Below are positions 43,669 through 52,712 of a stretch of DNA of 64,000 bases, one piece after another; position 1 is the stretch's first letter, and each line of letters begins with the position of its first letter. Position numbers and translations under genes: made by a program. The DNA lies in NCBI GenBank assembly GCA_028688525.1, contig JAQTYA010000007.1, forward strand, positions 1 through 64,000, read 5' to 3'. Under the pieces are notes generated by a model. It saw only the letters and a program-made list of their open reading frames with translations. It did no database searches and was not told the origin of the DNA. Origin of the DNA: Methylococcus sp. (GTDB taxonomy: Bacteria; Pseudomonadota; Gammaproteobacteria; Methylococcales; Methylococcaceae).

Positions 43669-44457
43669 CTAAATCTCGTAGGGGTAATCGAAGTTCACGA
43701 AATCATTGAGATATCTGGCATAAACGAGATCCTGGGTCTTCCTGTCATAGAAGTCGCGCAAATTCACGCGTCCGGCGTCCGTTTTGTTGAGGTGTCTCAG
43801 TTGCGGAATATCGTTCGACGGAATGCCAAGTTTCTGGAACGTCGCCGCGTAATCGGCCGCATAGTTCTCGAATCGCCCGATATGGATATACGGAATCCGG
43901 CCGTAATGGATGTTGACGGTTTGGCTGCGCCAATGCGGGTCCATGGCATAGTCGGTTTGTCCGACGACCGCTTCGACGAACTGGGCAAAATTGGCGGGCG
44001 CCGTGCCGTCGGGCATCCTGCGGGCTTGCGGGTTGTCGGCCGTTGCGTTGTTGTCGAATTTGTTGAGATAGCAGGAAAGCAGCCGCTGATAAGGGTTCCG
44101 CACGAAGGTGACGAACCGGTATTTTTCGCGGACGAGTTTGCTCAGTGTCGGATTGGGGAATATCGGAGTGAATGCCTTGAGAGGCGATGAGTCGTAGTGG
44201 ATCACTTCGAGGTTGAAAGGGTCGAGGTCGCTCTTGCGATTCCGGAGCTCCAGCTCCGCCATCGCGGATTTCAGCGAGGTGCAGCCCGTTTTGGGATTAT
44301 CGATATAGGCATAGCGGTACCGGCGCGAAATATAGATTCCGAAGAGGAAATCCGTGAGCGGTATCGCGCGCAGAGCGTTGCGCGTGATCGGGCAGATGAT
44401 TTGAGTCGCGGCAAGCCTGACGCGCTCAATTCGGGTCAAATGTTGATTGAAGGCCAT
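43669..44457 (-). CDS. Sulfotransferase (carbohydrate type)
   Basis: It transfers sulfate from PAPS to a hydroxyl or amino group, probably of the cluster's glycan. The 262-residue protein matches the HNK-1/chondroitin-type sulfotransferase family: the 5'-phosphosulfate loop YIDNPKTGCTSLKS (about residues 51-64) and the 3'-phosphate site FVRNPYQRLLSCYLNKF. It has no obvious transmembrane anchor beyond a weakly hydrophobic start. It lies between the pyruvyltransferase and the paralogue GT2 genes in the same direction. No PAPS-synthesis genes are in the window. Confidence 0.87.
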   Translation of the reverse strand: MAFNQHLTRIERVRLAATQIICPITRNALRAIPLTDFLFGIYISRRYRYAYIDNPKTGCTSLKSAMAELELRNRKSDLDPFNLEVIHYDSSPLKAFTPIFPNPTLSKLVREKYRFVTFVRNPYQRLLSCYLNKFDNNATADNPQARRMPDGTAPANFAQFVEAVVGQTDYAMDPHWRSQTVNIHYGRIPYIHIGRFENYAADYAATFQKLGIPSNDIPQLRHLNKTDAGRVNLRDFYDRKTQDLVYARYLNDFVNFDYPYEI

Positions 44458-44474
44458 ATTCTTCGAAACCGCTC

Positions 44475-45755
44475 CTAGAAACGGCGGCTGATGAGTGAGT
44501 AATCTCGGGAAATAACGTTCCGGATGAACCGCCCTATCTTGCCGGTCATCGGGGAGCGCGTTGGGTTGCCGGAGTCCAGTTTGATGCCGTGTTCGCCCAG
44601 CGTACGGCTGAAGTTGTCCAGCCTGTGCCGGTAAGCGGTTCTGAATTCTTCAAAGGCCGTGTTCGTCAACAGGCTTGCTGCCAGTTCATCGGCTTTGGCT
44701 GCGCCGATCGCGTCGACTGAAATATTCGGAAGCTTGAAGAAGTCCGACAATTCGCGCGCGCGCAGATCGTTCCAGATAAAAACGCCGGGCACGCCGGCTT
44801 GCATGGCGACGATGCCGCCGTGGAAGCGGTCTCCGAGATAATAATCTGCCCGGGTGCAGAATACCCGCCAGGCATCGAGGTTCTGAAAGTACCAGAAATG
44901 CTCGAACGGGACCGCCGTGCCGAGTATGCGTTCGAATATCGGACGGCACACTTCCGTGCGAACTTGCCCGGTCGCGTCGTTGTACAGGTTTTCGGGGGAG
45001 GCGCAGGTGCGGGCAACCGCCAGCAGTTCGTCCTGCATGACGTAGTGACTCTTGTTTTCGCGGAACAGCGAAACCAGCTTCAAGCTGCGCGGCGAGCGCG
45101 AAAGGATGTGTCCGGAGGTGATGGCGGTCGGAGTCGCACTCCATGACGGGGGCGTAACGCCGAGCATATTCTGCGGGTAAACGTACAGGCTGGGGCATCC
45201 CAGCGCGCGTGCGCGCCGGAGTCCCGCACTGTGCAGCCAGCTCTCCGTTTCCAAGCCGCGTACTCCGAAGACCAGAGCTTTCCGATCGAACAGGCGCAGC
45301 AGCCGCTGCGAGCCTTCGGGCAGGGCGGAAAGTGTCGGCGGGAGCGCATCCTGCATGCCGATGCCGAATACCATGAAGTCCGTGTCGAGCGCGCCGGCGG
45401 CATCGGCAAGGTCGCTCAGGTCGTAGTCCGTCCTGATCGCATTCGCCATCAAGAATACGATGAGGTCGAAATTTTTCTTGATCTCGTCCCGGATACGCTC
45501 GCTGTTCCAATCCGCTGCCAGCAGTTGCGGAAGATTGAGGTAACAGCATTGGGAGCGGTCGAGTTCTAGGATGCGGCTCAAGGACTCGCCTATCACCATG
45601 TTGCCGGTATTCTCCGTGAGCGCGGCGTTCCGCTCGATATTGCGCAACGAAGTCCGGGCCGGGCGCGGCATGCCGCCTGCAAAGGGCAGCGTTCCCGCAA
45701 ACGGATAGCGGGTGTCGGTTGGAAGCCGGGCAAAAAGGATTCGGGGTGCGCGCAT
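44475..45755 (-). CDS. Polysaccharide pyruvyl transferase family protein
   Basis: This 426-residue protein of the PS_pyruv_trans family (CsaB/WcaK/EpsO-like) adds a ketal-linked pyruvate to a sugar from phosphoenolpyruvate. The visible blocks are TENTGNMVIGES near the start, FGIGMQDALPP, the GCPSLY segment, and the diagnostic carboxy-terminal YYLGDRFHGGIVAMQAGVPGV. Family members also include enzymes of unknown specificity, so pyruvylation is likely rather than proven. It is 25 bases after wzt and 17 before the sulfotransferase. Confidence 0.85.
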   Translation of the reverse strand: MRAPRILFARLPTDTRYPFAGTLPFAGGMPRPARTSLRNIERNAALTENTGNMVIGESLSRILELDRSQCCYLNLPQLLAADWNSERIRDEIKKNFDLIVFLMANAIRTDYDLSDLADAAGALDTDFMVFGIGMQDALPPTLSALPEGSQRLLRLFDRKALVFGVRGLETESWLHSAGLRRARALGCPSLYVYPQNMLGVTPPSWSATPTAITSGHILSRSPRSLKLVSLFRENKSHYVMQDELLAVARTCASPENLYNDATGQVRTEVCRPIFERILGTAVPFEHFWYFQNLDAWRVFCTRADYYLGDRFHGGIVAMQAGVPGVFIWNDLRARELSDFFKLPNISVDAIGAAKADELAASLLTNTAFEEFRTAYRHRLDNFSRTLGEHGIKLDSGNPTRSPMTGKIGRFIRNVISRDYSLISRRF

Positions 45756-45780
45756 GATTGCTTTTGGTGTGTGAAGCGGC

Positions 45781-47019
45781 TCAGGCAGCCGGGAGAGCTT
45801 CTATCTCGATCGGAGCATAACAGCCTAATTTGTCCCCCGCCCGGCGGCTGATGTTCTGAATCAGCCGGTCGTCCGCATCGGAGGCGAACAGGTCGACCGT
45901 GCAAATGTTTTCCTGCTCGAAAAGCTGTTCGTGAGTCGCCCATAAGTCCAGCCGGATAAAATAGCTTCCCGGCGCCAGATGGTGGTCGCGGATGAGCAGT
46001 TTCAATTCATGCATTCCGGGGCGGACGTCCTCCGATTCCGCCTTGCAGGTCAAGACTCGGGCGCCGATGGTATTGATGAAGCTCAGCGTGAAGACGATGC
46101 GCGGGCAAGCTGCCGTTGTGGCGAAGCCGAGCCGGAAACTCAGGGGCTCGTTGAATCCCGGACGGGTTTCGTCGCGGAGCCAGCGGAGATTCAGGTTCGA
46201 GAGCCAATCGACCTTGGCGTCGAAACCGGAGCGGCGGTCATCGTCGGCATCGGCGGTCAGATAGCGGGTGACCGCTTCGCCGGTTTCGGCGTCGCAGACA
46301 ATGTTTCCCCGCTCGAGCAACAGGGCGCGGTCGGTCAGCTGCATGATGGAGTTCATGTTATGGCTGACGAAAATCAGGGTCCGCCCTTCCCGGCCGATTT
46401 CGTTCATCTTGCCGATGCACTTCTTCTGGAAGCGCGCATCGCCGACCGCCAGCACTTCGTCCACGATCAGGATTTCCGGCTCGATATGGGCGGCGACCGC
46501 AAATCCCAAGCGGACATACATGCCCGAGGAATAGTGTTTGACGGGCGTGTCCAGAAACTGTTCGACTTCGGCGAAGGCGACGATTTCGTCGAACCGCCTA
46601 TCTATTTCGCTTTTCGACATGCCGAGGATGGCGCCGTTGAAATAGATGTTTTCCCTGCCGGTCAATTCCGGGTGGAAGCCGGTGCCCACTTCTAGGAGGC
46701 TCGCGATGCGTCCTCTGATGCTGATTCTGCCCTTCGAGGGTTCGAGGATGCGGGACAGGATTTTCAGCAGGGTGGACTTGCCGGCGCCGTTGCGTCCGAG
46801 CAGGCCGATTTTTTCTCCGTGCCGGATTTGGAAAGACACATCGCTCAATGCCCAAAACTCTTCGGTAGCATCGCCGCCCAGGCGCTGCCGGGCCATTCGC
46901 CGGCGAAGAGCGCTCAACGAACCGGCCAAGGTGTCCCGCAAGCTGTCTTTGGGGCGGTTGGCTTGATGGTGAAGAGTGAAGGATTTGCCGACGGATTCGG
47001 CAGTGATCGCATAGGACAT
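45781..47019 (-). CDS. wzt: Polysaccharide ABC exporter ATPase Wzt with glycan-binding domain
   Basis: This is the ATP-binding subunit of an ABC exporter for O-antigen or similar polymer. It is 412 residues long, with the nucleotide-binding domain at 1-240 having Walker A GRNGAGKST (75-83), signature YSSGMYVRLGFA and Walker B ILIVDEVLAVGD. The carboxy-terminal beta-sandwich (about 265-405) matches the Wzt_C domain, which in known systems binds the modified non-reducing end of the finished chain and so couples export to termination. It starts three bases after the wzm stop. Confidence 0.93.
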   Translation of the reverse strand: MSYAITAESVGKSFTLHHQANRPKDSLRDTLAGSLSALRRRMARQRLGGDATEEFWALSDVSFQIRHGEKIGLLGRNGAGKSTLLKILSRILEPSKGRISIRGRIASLLEVGTGFHPELTGRENIYFNGAILGMSKSEIDRRFDEIVAFAEVEQFLDTPVKHYSSGMYVRLGFAVAAHIEPEILIVDEVLAVGDARFQKKCIGKMNEIGREGRTLIFVSHNMNSIMQLTDRALLLERGNIVCDAETGEAVTRYLTADADDDRRSGFDAKVDWLSNLNLRWLRDETRPGFNEPLSFRLGFATTAACPRIVFTLSFINTIGARVLTCKAESEDVRPGMHELKLLIRDHHLAPGSYFIRLDLWATHEQLFEQENICTVDLFASDADDRLIQNISRRAGDKLGCYAPIEIEALPAA

Positions 47020-47022
47020 GGT

Positions 47023-47850
47023 TTAGAGCAGTTCGGCGAAACGTTTTTCGATGCTGCGGAAATAGGCGATCCCGCTGGCGGTCACCAGAACGGCGATACC
47101 CAGAGATATGGCGAGCTCCTGCGTAGGCGGGGGGGCCGATGTGGCGAAGATCGACCAGCGCATCCCGTCGATGATGCCGGTGAAGGGATTGAGCGCGTAA
47201 TAGGCGCGCCAAGCTTCCGGCACAATCGAGGCGCTGTAGGCGATGGGCGAGAGATAAAGCCCCATCTGCAAGGCGAACGGAACGACCTGACGGAAGTCGC
47301 GAAAGCGTACGCTCAGCGCCGAAACCCAGATGGCCCAGCCGAAAGTCAGCATGAGGGTCAGCAGCAGGATCGGAGGCAGAAACAGGAGATTGAGCGTAAG
47401 CGGTATGTGCTGCCAAGCCAGCAGCGCAGCCAGCATCGCGAGGCCGACGGCGAGTTCCACAATATTGAATATTACCCCGCTTATGGGGACGATAATGCGC
47501 GGGAAATAGATTTTCGTGATGATGTTTTCCTTATTCGCGAGGCCGAGGCTGGCCTCGTTGATCGCGCTGGCGAAGAATTGCCAGGGAATCATCCCGGCCA
47601 GCACCAGAAGCGAATAGGGCGCGCCGTCGGAAGGTAGCCGGGCCAGCCTGCCGAAAATCAAGGTAAACACGGCGATGGTAAACAATGGCCGGATCAATGC
47701 CCATGCAATACCTATGGAGGTTTGCTTATACCTGACGAGAATGTCGCGCCACGCCAGGAAATAGAATAACTCGCGGTAGCGCCAAACATCGCGCCAGTAA
47801 TGGCGCTCGCTTTTTCCTGCTTCGATGATGATTTCTGAGTGTGCAGACAC
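47023..47850 (-). CDS. wzm: Polysaccharide ABC exporter permease Wzm
   Basis: This is a 275-residue ABC-2 type permease with six hydrophobic segments. The blocks YRELFYFLAWRDILVRYKQT and GIAWALIRPLFTIAVFTLIFG are characteristic of Wzm/KpsM-type polysaccharide exporters. It starts at GTG without a strong Shine-Dalgarno. It is the first gene of the long minus-strand cluster, so the cluster promoter must lie within 47851-48225; TATAAA (complement of 47868-47873) is a possible -10. Confidence 0.93.
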   Translation of the reverse strand: MSAHSEIIIEAGKSERHYWRDVWRYRELFYFLAWRDILVRYKQTSIGIAWALIRPLFTIAVFTLIFGRLARLPSDGAPYSLLVLAGMIPWQFFASAINEASLGLANKENIITKIYFPRIIVPISGVIFNIVELAVGLAMLAALLAWQHIPLTLNLLFLPPILLLTLMLTFGWAIWVSALSVRFRDFRQVVPFALQMGLYLSPIAYSASIVPEAWRAYYALNPFTGIIDGMRWSIFATSAPPPTQELAISLGIAVLVTASGIAYFRSIEKRFAELL

Positions 47851-48225
47851 GGATGGAGTGACTGAAATTTATAGTTTTGGTGTGTTTGCTGCTGGGTCTG
47901 AGCCGGACGGACGCGCGGATTATTCGCGACCCGGAAAATATATGTTAAGGCGTACTAGGCATCGGATTCAGCGGTGAGCAGGGTATCGGATAGCGAGGCT
48001 CGGAGGCGGAGCTGTGCCTGCTACCCCATCCGGGTTTGCCCGGCTTTAGCCACCTTTATTATGCGCTCCGAAACGCGTTTAATCAAAGCGGCGCTGGCTT
48101 CGGTAAGCCGGAGCCGCGCCGCTGGGTCAGTCCTGGCATCCAGGGCTCCCGCCATGCTTGGATTACCCGTCCGGCGTAGGGGTGCCGCTTGGCTGTTGGC
48201 TGGCGCTGCCGCGAGCGGAAATTAG
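47851..48225. other. Divergent promoter region, wzm / sulfotransferase-like gene
   Basis: These 375 bases have no convincing gene. A plus-strand frame (47974-48225) is open but arginine/alanine-rich and without family resemblance. Several GC-rich imperfect inverted repeats occur around 48085-48125. A possible minus-strand -10 TATAAA is at 47868-47873. Confidence 0.4.
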
Positions 48226-49287
48226 ATGCAAACACATGTGAAAGTTGTGCCTAGCGCCGGGCTTGAGGGAATTCGAGCGATTTTGCCTGGAAAATCCGTG
48301 CGGGATTCTGTAGATTGTGGGCAGATGGCGCTATTAGGCGCTATGGGACTGCTCGCGTTTTCTCTAGGGCCGAATATGCGCAAAGATTTTGAATTGATAT
48401 TGAACGGACTCGGTAAGGAATGGGATTTGTTGCGTTCCAGAGGTATTTCTACTGAACAGGTTAAAACGGTTTGCCTGGCCTTGGGGCCTTACCGGAATTT
48501 GACGACGCTGACGGCATCCATCCTTTTTTTGCATCCGACCTGTCAAGTACTTAACCACGGCGGGCAGCGCATCTTGGGCGACAGACGGCTGGATTGGATA
48601 GCGGACTATGGTCCAGCGTCGTTCGAAAAATTCTTGCGGTATGCTATTTATATATCGAAAAGCGGCACGCGCGGCCATCACGGCGGCTCGATTGTACATT
48701 CCCATGCTTTCGATGAGAAATATAAGACCTCTTCGATTTTCAAAGAAACGGCGCTCGGTCTGGTCAAAGAAAGGATAGAGTGCTTGTTTTGGAAAGAATC
48801 GCTACGGATTTCCAACCATATAAGAGCCCATAATGTCGATGTCCTGCGCTTGCTTGAGGCGGAGCCGAGATTGCGGTTCTTGATGCCGATTAGAAACCCC
48901 CTGGACTGCGCCAAATCGAATATATTGACGGGGCATGCGGACCTGTTCGGTTCCCGGCCGGAGCGGGCTTCCGAAGAAGAAGTGCTTGATTTGGTACTGG
49001 AAGAAATTCTTTGGTTCAAGCAGATGGCGTCGGCGGCGCCGGATCGGTTTTTCCATTATTTCGAGTTCGATCTCGGCTGGAACGTATTGGTCGGCATGGA
49101 GAAATTCCTCCAGCTTTCGCCGAATGCCGAATGGGCTTCGGCGGCATTGAGGGCCTGCGCAGTCGAGTCGAAGTACCAGCACCCCGAGTCTTTCGTTTCC
49201 TTTTTCCGCGAGTCTGTGGAGAAAAAATTTGCGGCCTATCCGGAATTTGCCCATCAGCTATTGAAATTTTCGGATGTTCAGGTCTAG
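48226..49287 (+). CDS. Divergent sulfotransferase-like protein
   Basis: This 353-residue protein is AT-richer than its right-hand neighbours. The best clue is FLMPIRNPLDCAKSNIL (about residues 222-238), which looks like the 3'-phosphate-binding R-[ND]-P segment of PAPS sulfotransferases. The matching amino-terminal 5'-loop is not clear. Charged helical stretches follow. It is transcribed away from wzm and ends 64 bases before recJ. It has a T7 tract at 48524-48530. An alternative is an unrelated P-loop or lipid-associated enzyme. Confidence 0.55.
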   Translation: MQTHVKVVPSAGLEGIRAILPGKSVRDSVDCGQMALLGAMGLLAFSLGPNMRKDFELILNGLGKEWDLLRSRGISTEQVKTVCLALGPYRNLTTLTASILFLHPTCQVLNHGGQRILGDRRLDWIADYGPASFEKFLRYAIYISKSGTRGHHGGSIVHSHAFDEKYKTSSIFKETALGLVKERIECLFWKESLRISNHIRAHNVDVLRLLEAEPRLRFLMPIRNPLDCAKSNILTGHADLFGSRPERASEEEVLDLVLEEILWFKQMASAAPDRFFHYFEFDLGWNVLVGMEKFLQLSPNAEWASAALRACAVESKYQHPESFVSFFRESVEKKFAAYPEFAHQLLKFSDVQV

Positions 49288-49350
49288 CCGGGTGGGCCAG
49301 AGTTCGTGCAGAGGGCTCGGAAGCGGTGGCGTGATTCGGCAGTGGATGCG

Positions 49351-51096
49351 ATGAGCACGCTTTGTCACCCCGTACCTAAAAAAATCGTCCGCCGATTTCC
49401 TCGGTCCGGTTTCCTATTCTCTGGGGCAGGCGTTCCTCCGCTGTTAGCCCGGCTGTACCAAAGCCGCTCGATTTCCTCTGTCGAGGACTTGGGACGCTCG
49501 CTCAAGGAGCTGCCGCCGCCGTCTTCGCTCAAGGGTATGGACGGCATGACTGCCGCGCTGGAGTCCGCCATTCTGGGGCGGAAACAGATCATGGTCGTCG
49601 CCGATTTCGACGCCGACGGCGCGACGAGCTGCGCCGTGGCGCTGCGGGGGCTGCGGGCATTGGGCGCGGAGCGGGTGTCCTACATTGTGCCCAATCGTTT
49701 TACCTGCGGTTACGGTTTGACGCCGGAGTTGGTCGAACTGGCCGCCGAGCAGCGGCCGGACGTCTTGCTGACCGTCGATAACGGCATCGCCTGCCATGCC
49801 GGCGTCGCGGCGGCGAAATCGCGGGGGATGACGGTGCTGGTGACCGACCACCATTTGCCGGGAGAGTCGCTGCCGGATGCGGACGCCATCGTCAATCCCA
49901 ATCTTTCCGGAGACGCGTTTCCGGGCAAGGCATTAGCGGGCGTCGGCGTGGTCTTTTATGTCTTGCTGGCTTTGCGTTCCCGCTTGCGCTCGAGTGGCTG
50001 GCTGGGCGGTGAGCGGCCGGAGCCGAACCTGGCGGAGCTGCTGGATCTGGTGGCCTTGGGGACCGTGGCGGACGTGGTGCCGCTGGATCGGGTCAACCGC
50101 ATCCTGGTGCATCAGGGCTTGCAGCGCATCCGGGCTGGCCGCGCCTGTCCCGGTATCCAGGCGCTGCTGGAGGCGGGAGGAAAGAATTGGGCTGCGCTCG
50201 CTTCGGACGCGCTCGGTTTTACGGTGGGGCCGCGCCTGAATGCCGCCGGGCGGCTCGACGATATGAGCCTGGGGATCGAATGCCTGCTGGCGGACGATCC
50301 CGCCGTTGTGCAGGAATATGCGGGTTTGCTGGACGATATGAACCGGGAGCGCAAGGATATCGAGGCGCAGATGAAGGCCGAGGCCTGGGCGATGCTCGAT
50401 GCCGTCGATGTCGGAGGGCGGGACCAGTCCGGCGTTTGCCTGTTCGATCCGTCCTGGCACCAGGGGGTGATCGGCATTCTGGCGTCGCGGATCAAGGAGC
50501 GGCTGCACCGGCCGGTGGTCGCGTTCGCGCGGGCCGACGACGGACTGCTCAAAGGCTCGGCGCGCTCCATCGCCGGGGTGCATGTCCGCGACGTGCTCTG
50601 TGCGGTGGCGGCCCGGCACCCGGAGCTGATCGTCCGCTTCGGCGGGCACGCGATGGCGGCGGGTTTGACCTTGGAACCTCATCGGCTGGCGGCATTCGCG
50701 GCGGCTTTCGACGCCGAGGTGGCGGCGGCGCTGGACGGCGTCGATCTGGAACATACGGTGGTGACCGATGGCGAGCTGCCGCCTGATCAGTTCCGGCTCG
50801 ATACCGCAAGCGCGTTGCGTGAGGCCGGCCCCTGGGGGCAGGGATTTCCCGAGCCGCTTTTCGACGGGGAGTTCGAGGTGCTGAACATGCGGATCGTCGG
50901 AGCAAAGCATCTGCGGCTATCGCTCCAGGTGCCCGGCACCGCACGCCAGGTCGAGGGCATCGCGTTCTTCGTCGCCGACCCGCCGGAATGGCTGGGCTGC
51001 TGGCGGCTGCGTGCGGCCTACCGGCTGGAGGTCAACGAGTTCCGGGGCGCTTCCAGCCTCCAGCTCGGGATCGAATATATGGAGTGGGCCGACTAG
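49351..51096 (+). CDS. recJ: Single-strand DNA exonuclease RecJ
   Basis: RecJ is a 5'-3' single-strand exonuclease of the DHH superfamily, used in recombination and mismatch repair. The 581 residues include motif I ADFDADGAT (from Ala84), TVDNG, the eponymous DHH in VTDHHLPG, LALGTVADVVPL, and DHHA1 GGHAMAAGL. The carboxy-terminal OB domain is present. The ATG at 49351 begins MSTLCHPVPKKIVRR; a 15-residue longer form from 49306 is possible. Its stop overlaps the stop of thiD (CTAG at 51093-51096). Confidence 0.95.
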   Translation: MSTLCHPVPKKIVRRFPRSGFLFSGAGVPPLLARLYQSRSISSVEDLGRSLKELPPPSSLKGMDGMTAALESAILGRKQIMVVADFDADGATSCAVALRGLRALGAERVSYIVPNRFTCGYGLTPELVELAAEQRPDVLLTVDNGIACHAGVAAAKSRGMTVLVTDHHLPGESLPDADAIVNPNLSGDAFPGKALAGVGVVFYVLLALRSRLRSSGWLGGERPEPNLAELLDLVALGTVADVVPLDRVNRILVHQGLQRIRAGRACPGIQALLEAGGKNWAALASDALGFTVGPRLNAAGRLDDMSLGIECLLADDPAVVQEYAGLLDDMNRERKDIEAQMKAEAWAMLDAVDVGGRDQSGVCLFDPSWHQGVIGILASRIKERLHRPVVAFARADDGLLKGSARSIAGVHVRDVLCAVAARHPELIVRFGGHAMAAGLTLEPHRLAAFAAAFDAEVAAALDGVDLEHTVVTDGELPPDQFRLDTASALREAGPWGQGFPEPLFDGEFEVLNMRIVGAKHLRLSLQVPGTARQVEGIAFFVADPPEWLGCWRLRAAYRLEVNEFRGASSLQLGIEYMEWAD

Positions 51097-51866
51097 CGGC
51101 AAGGCAGGTGCTGGCCGGTACCGGGGCGCGAGCCCTGACGCAGGCTCCGCCAGGCGTACCGCTGAGCCAGTTCGACAGCTGATGCCATGGTGTGGCCTAG
51201 TGCGAGATAGCCTGCCGCCGCCGCCGCCAGGGTGCAGCCCGAGCCGTGATAGCTGTGCGGCAGGCGCGGCCAGCGGTAGGCGGTGGTTCCGGCGGCGGTA
51301 TGCAAGCGGTTGACGACGTCGTCGGTAAGGGCATGGGTGCCGGTGATCAGGACGCTGGGGCAGCCGAACGTCAGGAGGTTGGCGGCATTTTCCGCAAGCT
51401 CGGCGCTGCCGCCGAGACGGCGGGCTTCCGGCACGTTAGGGGTGACGAGGGTCGCTCGCGGCAGCAGCTGGGTCCGGATGGCGCCGACCAGTTCTTGCTT
51501 TGCGAGTTCGGCGCCGCCTCCTGCGGCCAGCACGGGGTCGAGCACCACGGGCAGAGCGCCGAGGTGGTCTAGGAGCGCCGCGACGGCATAGGCGATCGGT
51601 GCGCTGCCCAGCAGACCGATTTTTACGGCAGCGATGGGCATATCTTGGATGAGTGTCTGCGCTTGGGCCAGGAAGTTTTCGGGGTCTTGGGGCAGTACGG
51701 CTCGCACATCCGTCGTGTTCTGCGCCGTCAGCGCGGTGATCACGGTACAAGCGCGGCAGCCTATCGCGGCGAGGGTTTCGATGTCGGCCTGGATGCCGGC
51801 GCCGCCCGTCGGATCGTGTCCCGACAGGCAGAGCACGGTGAGCGGGTGAGTTCCTGGAGTTGTCAT
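51093..51866 (-). CDS. thiD: Hydroxymethylpyrimidine (phosphate) kinase
   Basis: ThiD phosphorylates HMP and HMP-phosphate in thiamine synthesis. It is a 257-residue ribokinase-fold protein with SGHDPTGGAGIQADIET at the start, KIGLLGS, VLDPVLAAGGGAEL, and the closing GSGCTLAAAAAGYLALG (anion hole). It has no fused ThiE domain. I looked upstream (51867-52050) for a TPP riboswitch and found none. The other thiamine genes are not in the window. Confidence 0.95.
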   Translation of the reverse strand: MTTPGTHPLTVLCLSGHDPTGGAGIQADIETLAAIGCRACTVITALTAQNTTDVRAVLPQDPENFLAQAQTLIQDMPIAAVKIGLLGSAPIAYAVAALLDHLGALPVVLDPVLAAGGGAELAKQELVGAIRTQLLPRATLVTPNVPEARRLGGSAELAENAANLLTFGCPSVLITGTHALTDDVVNRLHTAAGTTAYRWPRLPHSYHGSGCTLAAAAAGYLALGHTMASAVELAQRYAWRSLRQGSRPGTGQHLPCR

Positions 51867-52105
51867 GAGTGTTCGAATAGGATGAAATGTCGCCCTAGCG
51901 CGACAGGTGTGGCGGCCTTAAAGAGGGGCTCTCGACATGATTTGTTCTGCCATACGCAGGCAAAGAGAGCCGGAATGTCCCGTCGTGCCGTCATGGTCTA
52001 CCCTATCCCGGATTCGCTGTCTACTCTTAACTGTAAGAGTCGCGCCGGATCCTGTTTTGGAGTCCGACGCGGGTGTCGCGTTTTTCGGCAGGGGAGACAG
52101 TTCAA

Positions 52106-52612
52106 ATGAAATGGAGTGTAACCAGTAGAGTGATTTCCACGAGTCCTCCTCCCGCGCAGTTTGCGCAAATCGCCGAGAAATTCTGTCGGCTGGTGAGCGT
52201 GTTCGCTCAGCATGAGCCGGCGGATTGGCTCGCGCTGGTCGCGCGCGAATTGGAACCGTTAGATGTCGCGATGAAGCGGATGGCGGGCGCGGCGGACCAG
52301 GACGGCTACAGCTTGCTGGAAGGCATAGAGCAGCGCCACCAAATGTTTGTGGAGCTCAAAACCTTTCTCGGCCCTATGGACGACTATTGGACCGACGCGG
52401 ATCTCGAAGTCGGCGACGGGGTGATGACGGGCAGCATCGCGGATAACATCACTGAGATCTATTTCGCCTTGAACCGCGGGTTGGCATTGTGGAGCAAGGG
52501 GGGGGGCGAATCCTCGGCCGTCAGGGAGTGGGTCGCGGGTTTCGAGACGCATTGGGGCGGGCATCTGGACAATCTCAGGTCTCAGCTGAAGCACAAGGCC
52601 ACGCTGCACTGA
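52106..52612 (+). CDS. DUF5063 protein
   Basis: This is a 168-residue soluble protein of a helical family of unknown function. The recognisable blocks are ADWLALVARELEPLDVAM, SIADNITEIYFALNRGLALW and the closing FETHWGGHLDNLRSQL. AGGGGAGA precedes the ATG at 52106 at reasonable distance; a start 11 codons earlier is also open. A G9 tract (52498-52506) encodes KGGG, a potential slippage point. It lies about 100 bases before exbB and may be separately transcribed. Confidence 0.75.
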   Translation: MKWSVTSRVISTSPPPAQFAQIAEKFCRLVSVFAQHEPADWLALVARELEPLDVAMKRMAGAADQDGYSLLEGIEQRHQMFVELKTFLGPMDDYWTDADLEVGDGVMTGSIADNITEIYFALNRGLALWSKGGGESSAVREWVAGFETHWGGHLDNLRSQLKHKATLH

Positions 52613-52712
52613 GCGCCTGCCCCGAAAGCCGGCGAACCTTCCGGACGGAACCGAGCTTCTTGCGGTAAAATCCCGCGTTTACCGATTCGCGAACTTAGCG
52701 GGGATTTGCCGG

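Noticed and set aside
47974..48225. 83-residue plus-strand frame before the sulfotransferase-like gene
   Set aside because: Biased Arg/Ala composition, no RBS, no family; probably chance in GC-rich DNA.
51867..52105. TPP riboswitch upstream of thiD
   Set aside because: Neither the CUGAGA nor the ACCUGAU box is present on the minus strand; only a short 5-bp hairpin is seen.
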